Position numbers and translations under genes: made by a program. Under the pieces are notes generated by a model, which worked only from the letters and a program-made list of their open reading frames with translations, was not told the origin of the DNA and did not search any database. Below, piece after piece: positions 17,620 through 25,735 of a DNA stretch of 33,740 nt (position 1 is its first letter; the number at the start of each line of letters is the position of its first letter). This DNA is from Pseudalkalibacillus decolorationis (GTDB lineage: Bacteria > Bacillota > Bacilli > Bacillales > Fictibacillaceae): the NCBI RefSeq assembly GCF_024609785.1, contig NZ_JANHJQ010000005.1, positions 185,130 to 218,869 on the forward strand, written 5' to 3'.

Positions 17620-18563
17620 TCGAATTGTCGTTCCTGTCGGAAGGATAAAGGTTGAAAATTACTATCCAATACCCGTTGCACCCTGCCTGGTCCATTCGCT
17701 CTTGTTAATTCAACAAACCGATCGAAGAGCTTTATATCCACCAATTTTCTTAATGTTGGCCGTTTAAGGACGTTTTCAATACTGTAGCCATGTGCTGTCA
17801 TTATCATTTGGACACCTGCATTCATTGCCTCAAGGATCGCTTCTGAATCTTCCGTTCTACCTATCTCATCAATAACAATCACATCAGGACTTAGACTTCG
17901 AATCATCATCATGACTCCCTCCGCCTTTGGACATGCGTCCAGTACATCAACCCGATTACCAAGATCATGTTGGGGGACTCCCTTAATCGAGCCTGCTATT
18001 TCTGAGCGCTCATCCACAATTCCTACCTTACAAGAAGGAATACCCCGTTCAGGTACACCGCAACTTATGGTTCGTGCAACATCTCTCAGCAAAGTTGTTT
18101 TCCCTGTTTGTGGTGGTCCAATTATTAATGTATTTAACCATCTTCGTTCAAACAAATAAGGAATGAGCGGATCAGCAATCCCCTTTTTCTGTCTAGCAAT
18201 TCTTATGTTAAATGAACTTATGTCCCGAATAGCTTTGACTTGTCCTTTTTCCGTTATTACCTTACCCGCAAGGCCAACCCGATGCCCGCCTTGAAGTGTA
18301 ATGTATCCACGTTTTAATTCTTCTTCAAAGGCATACAACGAGTACTGACTCAGTTTGTTCATTAACTGATTCGCATCCTCTGGTGTAACGATGTACTGCT
18401 CCAGTCCACGAGAACCTATATAATCGGGTTGACCGTTTCGGATAATTTCAAATGGTCGCTGAATTCGGATACGTAATTCTTCAACTTCATCTAAGAGTTT
18501 GCTTGGATAACTTTCAATTAAATGCTTGATTGATTCAGGCAGTATTTCAATAATTTTTCTCAT
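17616..18563 (-). CDS. spoIIIAA: Stage III sporulation protein AA (ATPase)
   Basis: Secretion-type AAA+/RecA-fold ATPase proposed to power the SpoIIIA channel (315 aa). Walker A is GPPQTGKTT (149-157), Walker B is VIVIDEIGR (about 229-237), and a MTAHG motif follows. The N-terminal half has the conserved EEELKRGYITLQGGHRVGLAGK region. It is the first gene of the operon, preceded by a sigma-E-like promoter about 30-60 bases upstream. Confidence 0.96.
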   Translation of the reverse strand: MRKIIEILPESIKHLIESYPSKLLDEVEELRIRIQRPFEIIRNGQPDYIGSRGLEQYIVTPEDANQLMNKLSQYSLYAFEEELKRGYITLQGGHRVGLAGKVITEKGQVKAIRDISSFNIRIARQKKGIADPLIPYLFERRWLNTLIIGPPQTGKTTLLRDVARTISCGVPERGIPSCKVGIVDERSEIAGSIKGVPQHDLGNRVDVLDACPKAEGVMMMIRSLSPDVIVIDEIGRTEDSEAILEAMNAGVQMIMTAHGYSIENVLKRPTLRKLVDIKLFDRFVELTRANGPGRVQRVLDSNFQPLSFRQERQFE

Positions 18564-18598
18564 AGAATCCCTGCTTTTCTAACTGGGCTTGTATTCTC

Positions 18599-18626
18599 AA
18601 TGTATGCGCTAGAGCATGTTTTATGA
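18599..18626 (-). promoter_or_regulatory. Sigma-E-like promoter of the spoIIIA operon
   Basis: On the minus strand TCATAAA (18620-18626) and CATACATT (18599-18606) are separated by 13 bases. This agrees with the sigma-E consensus (-35 with an ATA core, -10 CATACA-T). It lies 36 bases before the spoIIIAA ATG, and spoIIIA is a known sigma-E operon of the mother cell. Confidence 0.7.
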
Positions 18627-18646
18627 CTTCTACACAGTTGCGAAAA

Positions 18647-18928
18647 TTATTTTAAGAATGCTAGTACAATAAAAAATACGCCAAGTCCAATCAACGCGAG
18701 TTTTTCGAATGTAATTTCGCCCGCTACCCCTACCAAACCTAGCGCCATCGTAGTCAAAAAAATACAAGGGCCAACAACTGCGAGTGACGCATTAATTACG
18801 ATTGCTTTTTGAATTGAGTTAAAATAGAGCATTAGAAACGCAGCGGTAAATTCGAGCGTTGCTGATAATATTCTGAGACTAGCCATACCAGCAAGATAAG
18901 GGCCAAAATGATCAATAATGAACTTCAT
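18647..18928 (-). CDS. yqhV: YqhV family small membrane protein (DUF2619)
   Basis: A 93-aa protein with three hydrophobic segments (about 12-33, 40-62 and 70-90). It matches the B. subtilis YqhV in length and position between spoIIIAA and efp. GGAGGAAATCTT precedes the ATG. In B. subtilis it is a sporulation-associated gene of unknown function. Nothing catalytic is visible. Confidence 0.88.
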   Translation of the reverse strand: MKFIIDHFGPYLAGMASLRILSATLEFTAAFLMLYFNSIQKAIVINASLAVVGPCIFLTTMALGLVGVAGEITFEKLALIGLGVFFIVLAFLK

Positions 18929-19043
18929 AAGATTTCCTCCACATTTTTAGTACAACCTATGTGGAAATGATAAGAAAAAGACTAGGAATAAACTTCTAGG
19001 GGAATTTTCATTCACATTGGTTCGAGGATGACCATTTTTTCTT

Positions 19044-19184
19044 GATGAATTATTCTTGATACGGATGAATTCAGATTTTTCCGGATGAATTATTCTCAAC
19101 GCGGATGGATTCCAGATTTTCCGGATGAATTATTCTCAACGCGGACGAATTCTGGAAACTTGGGAAGAATTATTCTGAGAACAG
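19044..19184. repeat. 40-bp tandem repeat, about 3.5 units
   Basis: Units begin at 19044, 19084, 19124 and 19164, exactly 40 bp apart. Each starts GATGAATTATTCT, with CAACGCGGA next in units 2 and 3 and TTCCG or similar at the end. The fourth is partial. Two half-sites (GATGAATTATTC and GATGAATTC) suggest each unit itself has a 20-bp substructure. The repeat is non-coding and fills most of the gap upstream of yqhV. Confidence 0.85.
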
Positions 19185-19202
19185 CTGTTAAAACTGCATG
19201 TT

Positions 19203-19232
19203 TTCATTTTTATACTTTCTTAACGTGCAATG
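19203..19232. repeat. Partial copy of the AGAAAGTAT hairpin repeat
   Basis: TTTTTATACTTTCTTAACGTGCA is one arm and flank of the element found complete near 22179 and 26979. Here the second hairpin arm is missing. It lies directly before the efp terminator. Confidence 0.6.
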
Positions 19233-19275
19233 AAAAAACCCGAGTGGAGTATATTCACCTCCACTCGGGTTCATT
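19233..19275 (-). terminator. Strong terminator after efp
   Basis: Thirteen-base perfect arms AACCCGAGTGGAG / CTCCACTCGGGTT (19237-19249 and 19259-19271) with a nine-base loop, and a T run on the minus strand. It closes the yqhR-aroQ-yqhT-efp unit. Confidence 0.85.
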
Positions 19276-19297
19276 TAACTAAAGCTTATAATATTCG

Positions 19298-19855
19298 TTA
19301 CGCTCTGGACATATAGTCGCCGGAGCGCGTATCAATAATTAATACGTCTCCTTCATTTACGAAGAACGGCACTTGTACAGACAAGCCTGTTTCGAGGATA
19401 GCTGGTTTTGTTCCTCCAGAAGCTGTATCCCCTTTAATACCCGGCTCTGTTTCCGTTACTTTAAGGTTAACAGTATTCGGTAATTCTACCCCGATTGTTT
19501 CACTCTGGTACATTTGAACTTGAACCGTCATATTCTCGAGAAGGAATTTAAGTTCATACTCGATTTGTGAAGATTGCAGTTCCAATTGATCATACGTTTC
19601 AGTATCCATAAATGTATGAGTGTCACCTGAAGAATAGAGGTATTGCATACGACGGTTGTCGATGTGAGCTTTTGCAACTTTTTCTCCGCCCCGGAACGTC
19701 TTTTCCTGGATTGCTCCCGTTCTCAAATTACGTAGCTTAGAGCGAACAAACGCTGCACCTTTACCTGGCTTAACGTGTTGGAAATCGATAACAGACCAAA
19801 TACCGCCATCAACTTCAATTGTTAGCCCTGTTTTAAAGTCATTTACTGAAATCAT
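19298..19855 (-). CDS. efp: Translation elongation factor P
   Basis: Relieves ribosomes stalled at polyproline stretches. It is 185 aa with the three-domain layout of EF-P. The loop carrying the modifiable lysine reads VKPGKGAAF (K32), the residue that is 5-aminopentanolylated in B. subtilis. The C-terminal signature near [12 protein letters not shown] and [21 protein letters not shown] is intact. AGGAGGGAATCCA precedes the ATG. It follows yqhT by 17 bases. Confidence 0.97.
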   Translation of the reverse strand: MISVNDFKTGLTIEVDGGIWSVIDFQHVKPGKGAAFVRSKLRNLRTGAIQEKTFRGGEKVAKAHIDNRRMQYLYSSGDTHTFMDTETYDQLELQSSQIEYELKFLLENMTVQVQMYQSETIGVELPNTVNLKVTETEPGIKGDTASGGTKPAILETGLSVQVPFFVNEGDVLIIDTRSGDYMSRA

Positions 19856-19872
19856 TGGATTCCCTCCTGATT

Positions 19873-20943
19873 TTACTCTCCTATAATGAGCAATTCTTTT
19901 GTTGATTTAGTGAGACGTTCATTACCGTTCTCTGTGAGTACGACATCGTCCTCGATCCGCACGCCACCAAGACCAGAAACATAAATTCCCGGCTCAACTG
20001 TAACGACCATGCCTGATTCAAGCCTTGTATCAACCTTACCTGATAGACCCGGTCCTTCATGAACATCCAATCCGATTCCGTGTCCTGTTGAGTGACCAAA
20101 CTGTTCACCATAGCCTTTTTCTTTAATGTAATCTCTTGTAAGGGCATCGGCTTGTTTTCCAGTAATCCCAGGCTTCAATCCTTCAAGACCCTTTAACTGA
20201 GCATCGAGAACAATCTGGTAGATGTCTTTAAGTTGTTCTTTTGGCTCACCAATAGCAACGGTTCTCGTAATGTCAGAGCAATACCCGTTATAAAGAGCTC
20301 CAAAGTCCAATGTGACCATATCACCCTGTTCGATAATCTTGTTTGATGCTACACCATGTGGTAACGAAGAGCGAATACCTGATGCCACAATAATATCAAA
20401 TGATGAGGAGGTCGCCCCATTTTTTCTCATGAAAAACTCTAATTCGTTTGAAACATCAATTTCGCGCAATCCAGGTTTGATAAACGATATAATATGTTCA
20501 AAGGTTTGATCAGCTAATTGAGCCGCATCTTTTAAAACTTGTAATTCACCTTCATCTTTTATAAGGCGGATCCTTTCAATGATACCTGAGGTTGGAACAA
20601 GTATTCCATCAATAGCTTGTTCGTAGGTTTGATGTACTGCATATGTAAGGTTGTCTTGTTCGAATCCAAGCTTACCAATCCCCATTAGTTTTGCTTGTTT
20701 GGCAACTTCGGAAGGTATCGAAGCAGTATGTTGAACAATATCAAACTCTTTAGCTTGTTCTGTTGCTTGATCCATATAGCGGAAGTCTGTGATAAGTTTT
20801 GCCTCTGTTCCAGAAATCAAAACGACACCAGAAGATCCGGTAAATTGACTTATATAACGACGATTACTCGTACTCGTGATCAAAATCCCATCAATATTTT
20901 GTTCATTAAATTCAGATCTAAGACGTTCAATTCGATTCAACAT
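19873..20943 (-). CDS. yqhT: Xaa-Pro aminopeptidase family protein (YqhT, M24)
   Basis: A 356-aa M24 metallopeptidase, with an N-terminal creatinase-like domain (about 1-125) and a pita-bread catalytic domain. Metal ligands are visible: two aspartates in [18 protein letters not shown], histidine in [16 protein letters not shown], glutamate in VTVEPGIYV and glutamate in VRIEDDVV. It probably removes the first residue from peptides with proline in second position. It lies three bases after aroQ and just before efp, the standard Bacillus order. Confidence 0.94.
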   Translation of the reverse strand: MLNRIERLRSEFNEQNIDGILITSTSNRRYISQFTGSSGVVLISGTEAKLITDFRYMDQATEQAKEFDIVQHTASIPSEVAKQAKLMGIGKLGFEQDNLTYAVHQTYEQAIDGILVPTSGIIERIRLIKDEGELQVLKDAAQLADQTFEHIISFIKPGLREIDVSNELEFFMRKNGATSSSFDIIVASGIRSSLPHGVASNKIIEQGDMVTLDFGALYNGYCSDITRTVAIGEPKEQLKDIYQIVLDAQLKGLEGLKPGITGKQADALTRDYIKEKGYGEQFGHSTGHGIGLDVHEGPGLSGKVDTRLESGMVVTVEPGIYVSGLGGVRIEDDVVLTENGNERLTKSTKELLIIGE

Positions 20944-20946
20944 ATT

Positions 20947-21384
20947 TTATTCCCCTCTCAAATAATGTAACAGCCCTTCCAGACCGAGTTCATAACCTTT
21001 GCTGCCCAATCCTGTGATCTGCCCGACGGCTACCTCTGCCAATACAGATGTGTGTCGGAATGATTCACGCGCATAAATGTTAGAAAGATGGATTTCAATA
21101 GTGGGAACCTGAACACTTGAAATTGCATCTCTAATGGCATAGCTGTAGTGGGTATAAGCACCAGCATTCAACAGCAAACCTGCACAATCGTTTTTAGCAT
21201 CATGAATCCAGTCAATGATTTCTCCCTCATGATTGGACTGCCGATCGATGATTGTACAATTGAGTTGTTCTGCCTTCTCTTTGAGCGAAGATACAATATC
21301 AGCTAATGTTGTCTGTCCGTAAATTTCAGGCTCACGGCCACCAAGAAGATTTAAATTCGGGCCATTTATTACCATGATTTTCAT
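20947..21384 (-). CDS. aroQ: 3-dehydroquinate dehydratase, type II
   Basis: Third step of the shikimate pathway, dehydroquinate to dehydroshikimate. It is 145 aa, a typical type II length, with VINGPNLNLLGGREPEIYG at the N-terminus, LLLNAGAYTHYSYAIRDAI in the middle and IEIHLSNIYARESFRHTS containing the active-site His. The ribosome site (GAGAGG) is rather far, 11 bases from the ATG. It is the B. subtilis yqhS equivalent. Confidence 0.96.
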   Translation of the reverse strand: MKIMVINGPNLNLLGGREPEIYGQTTLADIVSSLKEKAEQLNCTIIDRQSNHEGEIIDWIHDAKNDCAGLLLNAGAYTHYSYAIRDAISSVQVPTIEIHLSNIYARESFRHTSVLAEVAVGQITGLGSKGYELGLEGLLHYLRGE

Positions 21385-21473
21385 TATGTAACCATCCTCT
21401 CAAAACCTATCTCTTACATCACAGATAAAGAGACAGCTATCATATAGTTAACCAAATAGCTTTTTATGCACGT

Positions 21474-21503
21474 AAAAAAACAGAATGCTCCATGGAACAT
21501 TCT
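21474..21503 (-). terminator. Terminator after yqhR
   Basis: A near-perfect palindrome, AGAATG(T)TCCATGGA(G)CATTCT on the minus strand (21482-21503), is followed by seven T. It separates yqhR from aroQ, so aroQ-yqhT-efp may have their own promoter in 21385-21473. Confidence 0.7.
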
Positions 21504-21528
21504 ATCATAGCTCTTATTGTTTGAATAG

Positions 21529-22047
21529 TTATTGACTCTGGCTCTTATGCTGTTGTGCCTTGTCATTTTCATTGTATTCGAAGGAAATCGAAAACCCAAC
21601 GAATAGACCATAAAGGACATATAAGCATATGGTCGTTGATAACGTATTTACTCCAAGTTCATGGATAGGCTTTAAACCTGGAAACATCGGTCTTAATAAA
21701 TAAAATACGATTATCCATAATATAATCCCGAAAACAACGCCAGCTGCCATATGTTTGAACTTTGCAAATAAAATTTTGTAAACAAGGGCTACTCCCATCG
21801 ATAATATACCAATGACAACAATGCCAATCCAATCTCCTAACGCTTGCTCTTTCCATTCCCCTATGGCCCAAGGCTCTAAGACAAATGACGGACGAATCTC
21901 CGTAAAGTTTAATACATAAGCTAAATAACCGATCAAACTCCAAAAAACACCACCTACAAAACCGACTGTCAAAACTCTTCCTGTAAAACTAACTGGCTCT
22001 TCTCGTTTATTTTGCTCAAGCTGTGCAGACTGATTATCCGTTTCCAT
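21529..22047 (-). CDS. yqhR: YqhR family membrane protein
   Basis: A 172-aa protein with four predicted membrane helices (about 24-46, 71-93, 100-118 and 130-152) and a polar, glutamine-rich N-terminus (DNQSAQLEQNKREE). Length and gene position fit B. subtilis YqhR (DUF6264-like/YqhR family, function unknown). AGGAGGTGCAAGA lies before the ATG. It is the first gene of a minus-strand group facing the divergent yqhQ remnant. Confidence 0.85.
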   Translation of the reverse strand: METDNQSAQLEQNKREEPVSFTGRVLTVGFVGGVFWSLIGYLAYVLNFTEIRPSFVLEPWAIGEWKEQALGDWIGIVVIGILSMGVALVYKILFAKFKHMAAGVVFGIILWIIVFYLLRPMFPGLKPIHELGVNTLSTTICLYVLYGLFVGFSISFEYNENDKAQQHKSQSQ

Positions 22048-22178
22048 TCTTGCACCTCCTGATTCTAGTATGTCCGACTGTTTAAATTTCTATTTAGTAT
22101 AATGTCTTATTTTCGCAGCATACTATGTGTAAATAAAGAGGAAAAAGGGAAAGATAAAAACAGTTCATTCCATTGATT

Positions 22179-22272
22179 TACACGTTAAGAAAGTATAAAA
22201 ATACTTTCTATAGTATAAGCGCAGCAAGGCTCAGCCAGTGCCAAAGGTTTGGCTGAACCAAGTTTTCTTTAT
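22179..22272. repeat. Dispersed hairpin repeat, full copy A
   Basis: Contains a perfect hairpin (AGAAAGTAT, loop AAAA, ATACTTTCT at 22188-22209), then CTATAGTATAAG and a terminal CCAAGTTTTCTTTAT. Compared with the copy at 26979-27046 (read on the other strand), the middle GGCGATCGCC palindrome is replaced by a longer inverted repeat, CAGCCA..TGGCTG. It lies in the gap between yqhR and the yqhQ remnant. Confidence 0.8.
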
Positions 22273-22380
22273 TTGTCAAGTATCTTCTGAAATCTTAATG
22301 ACAATAAGTCCACACATATAGAGGTTTCCTTCACTATCATGTAGAATAGAAAGTGAACGTAGATTGGTAACGAAGACATA

Positions 22381-22703
22381 TCAATATTTTCTGGACATGT
22401 TGGACAGAATATAATTGAAGGCATATTAAAACTAGCTTTACTGCTATCTTACTTATACTTTATCTCTTTAATACCAGTCGTATTAGGAGTATCTTACGAA
22501 GTCTTACAGTCTACAAATAAGTTACGTAGCGTCCCGGTTCTTCGCTATCTTGGTTATCCAGGTTTATGGCTCCAGCTTCTTACTACAAAGAACCAGCTGC
22601 AGTTCATACGGAGGTCGCTATCTCATCATTTAATGAAATGAAGAGAAGAGATGAGCAATACGAGCAGATAGCTACTGAACAAACGAGTATGAAAGTTGTG
22701 TAA
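22381..22703 (+). pseudogene. yqhQ: yqhQ remnant (DUF1385 membrane protein)
   Basis: Translating the plus strand gives SGHVGQNIIEGILKLALLLSYLYFISL joined directly to IPVVLGVSYEVLQSTNKLRSVPVLRYLGYPGLWLQLLTTK (given here in two parts, from 22390). Both match YqhQ, but the conserved centre between them (the HGAEHKVI..CGSSF region) and the whole N-terminus are missing. After LLTTK one base is lost near 22595; in the corrected frame the tail continues as PAAVHTEVAISSFNEM and ends at 22703. A large internal deletion plus a frameshift make this a dead gene. Place and direction agree with intact yqhQ in B. subtilis. Confidence 0.85.
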
Positions 22704-22766
22704 AGAAGAAAAAAGTCGCACGCAATCAGCCTTGTTGTACATATTTGTAAATAAAGGAGGTGAGTC

Positions 22767-23141
22767 TTGTTGTTTCTACGTAGATTTAATGTGATTATCA
22801 TTTTGTTGTTGGGTCTCGCTGCTTTCGGGTTTGTAACATCCTTGATTACAAATCCAATGAGTATTCTCAAAATGATTGTAGTCTTCTTAGCAGTCGGGGC
22901 GATTTTCTACTTTCTCTATCGACGCTTTCTCGCAAAGCGGATGGGAAATATGTCAGGACAATTCCAGCAAGCGGCTCGCTATTCAAAGAAAAAGTATCAA
23001 ACCCAATCTCGTAATGTCACAAAATCAAAGCCTACAACAAAATCCTCCTTTAAAACGAATCTTAAAAAAACCAAAAAGCGTCGTGATCATCTTACTGTAA
23101 TTGAAGGTAAAAAGGGCAAGAAAAAAAATCGGGCATTATAA
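22767..23141 (+). CDS. yqhP: YqhP family small membrane protein (SA1362-like)
   Basis: A 124-aa protein starting at TTG, with AAAGGAGG six bases upstream. Two hydrophobic segments (about 8-28 and 34-52) precede a very basic tail rich in K, R, Q, S and T. Its position next to yqhQ and facing yqhO, and its layout, fit B. subtilis YqhP, whose function is unknown. It is convergent with the phospholipase gene, and the two stop codons share a terminator loop. Confidence 0.85.
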   Translation: MLFLRRFNVIIILLLGLAAFGFVTSLITNPMSILKMIVVFLAVGAIFYFLYRRFLAKRMGNMSGQFQQAARYSKKKYQTQSRNVTKSKPTTKSSFKTNLKKTKKRRDHLTVIEGKKGKKKNRAL

Positions 23142-23153
23142 GCTCGATTTTTT
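23123..23153. terminator. Shared bidirectional terminator of yqhP and yqhO
   Basis: Twelve-base arms (AAAAAATCGGGC / GCTCGATTTTTT, one G-T pair) around a seven-base loop ATTATAA. The loop contains the stop codons of both convergent genes, TAA on each strand. T runs are present in both directions. Confidence 0.85.
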
Positions 23154-24071
23154 TGATTTTATTTTCGTATAGATACCGAATCGATTACTGCGCCAATTTC
23201 TTAAAAATTTCTCTGTGTTCTCTTTTCCTATATTCGCGAGTTCATCAATTACTTGTTCTGATAGGTCGAAGTTAACCATCGAAATCTGCTTTACTGGGAT
23301 AAAAACGATGTCAGTACTATGTGCTTCAGAGATATGCCGATTGTCATGAGCATCCATCATCGTATCAAAAAGCCCATGGAACAGAGAAATAGCATTGTTG
23401 ATTTTATTCGGTTGTTGGTCAAATTGAGAAGGTCTAAGTTGGAAACCAATTACAGGACGTTTCGAGTTATTCTTTTTATCTTGAAATAACCAAATTGGAA
23501 AATTGCTCAATACTCCTCCATCGACGATATAATTTTTTTTACCCATATGATCGTAGATTTTGATCGGATCAAAAAAATAGGGAATACTGGCACTCATCCG
23601 AACCGCTTTGGCAATCTTGAACCGTTCAGGTAAAAGTCCATACCGTTCCAAATCATCTGGCAGCACGATCAATCGACCATTTGAAATATCCGAAGCAACA
23701 ATTTTTAATGAGTCTTCAGGGACATCTGCAAAGGTTTTAATTCCTTTAGCAGCAAGTACTTCTTCAATCCAATCCTCCATTTTCTTCCCTTTATAAAGCC
23801 CTAATTTCCGATATAACGATAGCCATTTCATATATGGGAATGGAATTGAAAGACGTCTCGGATCAAGAAATTCTTTTAGATCTACATCATGGATCAATTG
23901 TTTTATATCTGTTGAATTATACCCTGCCGATATGAGTGCGGCGAAAATTGCACCCGCGCTCGTTCCCGCTGTTCTTTTAAAGCACATTCCTTGAGCTTCG
24001 GCCACTTGCAATGCCCCAACAAACGCAATTGCCTTCACACCACCACCTGAAAAAACACCATCGATTTCCAT
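23136..24071 (-). CDS. yqhO: Patatin-like phospholipase (YqhO)
   Basis: A 311-aa putative lipid acyl hydrolase. Seen: the oxyanion loop FSGGGVK (7-13), the nucleophile GTSAG (S38) and the catalytic aspartate VDGG (D184), i.e. the complete Ser-Asp dyad of the patatin family. The ATG of MEIDGVF was chosen because AAGGGGGG precedes it; starting higher adds 30 residues without family similarity and runs into the neighbouring gene. Equivalent in place to B. subtilis YqhO. The substrate is unknown; a membrane phospholipid or lysophospholipid is likely. Confidence 0.9.
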   Translation of the reverse strand: MEIDGVFSGGGVKAIAFVGALQVAEAQGMCFKRTAGTSAGAIFAALISAGYNSTDIKQLIHDVDLKEFLDPRRLSIPFPYMKWLSLYRKLGLYKGKKMEDWIEEVLAAKGIKTFADVPEDSLKIVASDISNGRLIVLPDDLERYGLLPERFKIAKAVRMSASIPYFFDPIKIYDHMGKKNYIVDGGVLSNFPIWLFQDKKNNSKRPVIGFQLRPSQFDQQPNKINNAISLFHGLFDTMMDAHDNRHISEAHSTDIVFIPVKQISMVNFDLSEQVIDELANIGKENTEKFLRNWRSNRFGIYTKIKSKKSSL

Positions 24072-24118
24072 AACACACCCCCCTTTATATATGTATAAAG
24101 GAGGAATGTATTTCAGTA

Positions 24119-24583
24119 TTAGGAATTTACCTTCCCTAGCCCGATCGCTAAATGCTCCCAAAGAATTTCTTCAACTAATTGAGCCTGTTCTTCCTCACAA
24201 TCAACTATGAGTATGACTTCAGAATGCTTACCACGTCGTAGAAGGTTTTGCTTTTTCTTAACTACTTTTAAAACGAATAACTTTATTCCTAATCCTAAAA
24301 TAAAACCACTAACAGCACCAATTAAACCCCAAAAGATCGGACCCCAAGCCAAAATAAATCCAACACTTGCACCAATCACTGAAAACCCAGTAGCTAATGC
24401 CATGGCCACGTCAACAAGTGAAACTCCATCCGAACGATGAAGTGTATCAAAAAGTTTCCGCTCTTCCCGGCGGTTGTCGAGTGGAACTGCAAATATATTC
24501 TCTTTTTTTATTCCCTTTTGTTCTAATAAAGAAATTGCCAATTCTAAATAGCCTGAGTTTTCAAAGGTTGAGAATATCTGCAT
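24119..24583 (-). CDS. Membrane protein with glycine-zipper hairpin, unknown
   Basis: About 154 aa. An N-terminal ferredoxin-like or ACT-like segment (1-55, FSTFENSGYLELAISLLEQKGI then ENIFAVPLD) is followed by two Gly-rich membrane helices (about 60-105, GASVGFILAWGPIFWGLIGA and VSGFILGLGIKLF) and a C-terminal part (VILIVDCEEEQAQLVEEILW) resembling the first. This layout recalls small stress-related membrane proteins in Bacilli, but I do not recognise the family. ATG has GGAG eight bases upstream; a GTG nine bases earlier overlaps the preceding stop (GTGA) and is also possible. Probably cotranscribed with the gene at 24589-25377. Confidence 0.75.
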   Translation of the reverse strand: MQIFSTFENSGYLELAISLLEQKGIKKENIFAVPLDNRREERKLFDTLHRSDGVSLVDVAMALATGFSVIGASVGFILAWGPIFWGLIGAVSGFILGLGIKLFVLKVVKKKQNLLRRGKHSEVILIVDCEEEQAQLVEEILWEHLAIGLGKVNS

Positions 24584-24588
24584 TGCCT

Positions 24589-25377
24589 TCACTCCGCTTT
24601 TTCTCTATTTAAGATCTTGAAATGTGGGTTTTGATAATTCGCTTCTAAGAAGTTACGTTGATCATTTTCATACAGTTTATTATTTTCAACCGTATTCACA
24701 TAGGCATCATAAGCCGCAAAACCAAAAACAGATGGAAAGAAGAGAAACCATTCACTATTTAATACAGACGTGGCTTGTTCTACTTTTCCTATAAAAAGTA
24801 ACGATACGGCTTCGAGACCGTGAGAAAAGTAGAAAAAGATAACAGCCCATACAATCAAATAAGTTGCAGTAACAATTCTATGTACGTAAAGTTGGCCTAA
24901 ACCAGGCATAAATAGGGACCACATCATTGCTGTTGAGGGCTTCAGCTTATCCAAATAATTAATTTCCATAGCTCCAATACTAAATGTATTAAATCGATGG
25001 TTCTCCCGTTCTGCCAAAAGGTACATTCTATTTAAATCAACCGTTGATCGATAACTATCCCATATAGCAAATAAATAAACAGGAATATAAATGAGTAACC
25101 ATCTTGTATCCAATGCGTCCTTTGCCAATTCAATTTCACCTTGAAAAGAATAGATCATAGCTACGTTTACATTGGCGAACACATTTATAATGACTTCCCA
25201 TGTAAAAAGGACAAATCCACGAAGATATTTTGATAAGAGCAAGTGGCCAAACCCTGGAAAAGCCGCTGACCACCAACCGACAATATAAGGATTTCTTAAA
25301 TGCAGTTGAGTGGTTCCGAGTATACTTACATGAGCCTTATAGCGTCTCGCTGTATTGTTGTTTGTATAGTTGTCCAC
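24589..25377 (-). CDS. Membrane protein with two repeated halves, unknown
   Basis: A 262-aa polytopic protein starting at GTG with AGGAG six bases upstream. It consists of two similar halves. The first has WWSAAFPGFGHLLLSKYLRGF, ELAKDALDTRWLLIYIPVYLFAIWD and STVDLNRMYLLAE. The second (about 147-235) has MWSLFMPGLGQLYVHRIVTAT, EQATSVLNSEWFLFFPSVFGFAAYD and NTVENNKLYE. Each half carries about three hydrophobic segments, and the PGxGxLY motif recalls TM2-type small membrane domains. This suggests an internal duplication. Function unknown; it overlaps or abuts the gene at 24119-24583, so they may work together. Confidence 0.8.
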   Translation of the reverse strand: MDNYTNNNTARRYKAHVSILGTTQLHLRNPYIVGWWSAAFPGFGHLLLSKYLRGFVLFTWEVIINVFANVNVAMIYSFQGEIELAKDALDTRWLLIYIPVYLFAIWDSYRSTVDLNRMYLLAERENHRFNTFSIGAMEINYLDKLKPSTAMMWSLFMPGLGQLYVHRIVTATYLIVWAVIFFYFSHGLEAVSLLFIGKVEQATSVLNSEWFLFFPSVFGFAAYDAYVNTVENNKLYENDQRNFLEANYQNPHFKILNREKAE

Positions 25378-25735
25378 ACGAATTCTCCTATATAAAGAAA
25401 GTAACGATATGTTTCCCCTCGTTTAAACAAATTATGATGATAGCCGAGACGAAGAGAATTCATGGTAGTATTTGATGGAAGATGAGTTTATTTGATAATG
25501 GAGGTCCATGAGGAAACGTTATTTATTAAAAATTGATCAGAAAATACATTGACGGTGGTAGAGTAAAAGTTCTTTTTAATTTGGCACATATTCATTTATT
25601 TATCCAAAATAAGACTGGTTCTAAGGAGAATCGATGAATAAAAGATGGGTAATGAAGGTTAATATAAAACATGGAATACTGTGATAAGAGTACGAAAATA
25701 CAAAGGTAGACAACAACGATAAGGAGGAATCCTTG
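25378..25735. other. Divergent intergenic region, no clear gene
   Basis: AT-rich gap between the two-halved membrane gene and the DUF3231 gene. Two tiny frames with ribosome sites are present (13 codons after GGAGG near 25500, 16 codons after AAGGAG near 25634). Neither resembles a known peptide. Promoters for both flanking genes must lie here, but none is clear enough to place. Confidence 0.4.

Noticed and set aside
25500-25690. Two tiny frames (13 and 16 codons) with ribosome-site-like sequences
   Set aside because: Too short and without recognisable peptide features; similar frames arise by chance in AT-rich gaps.
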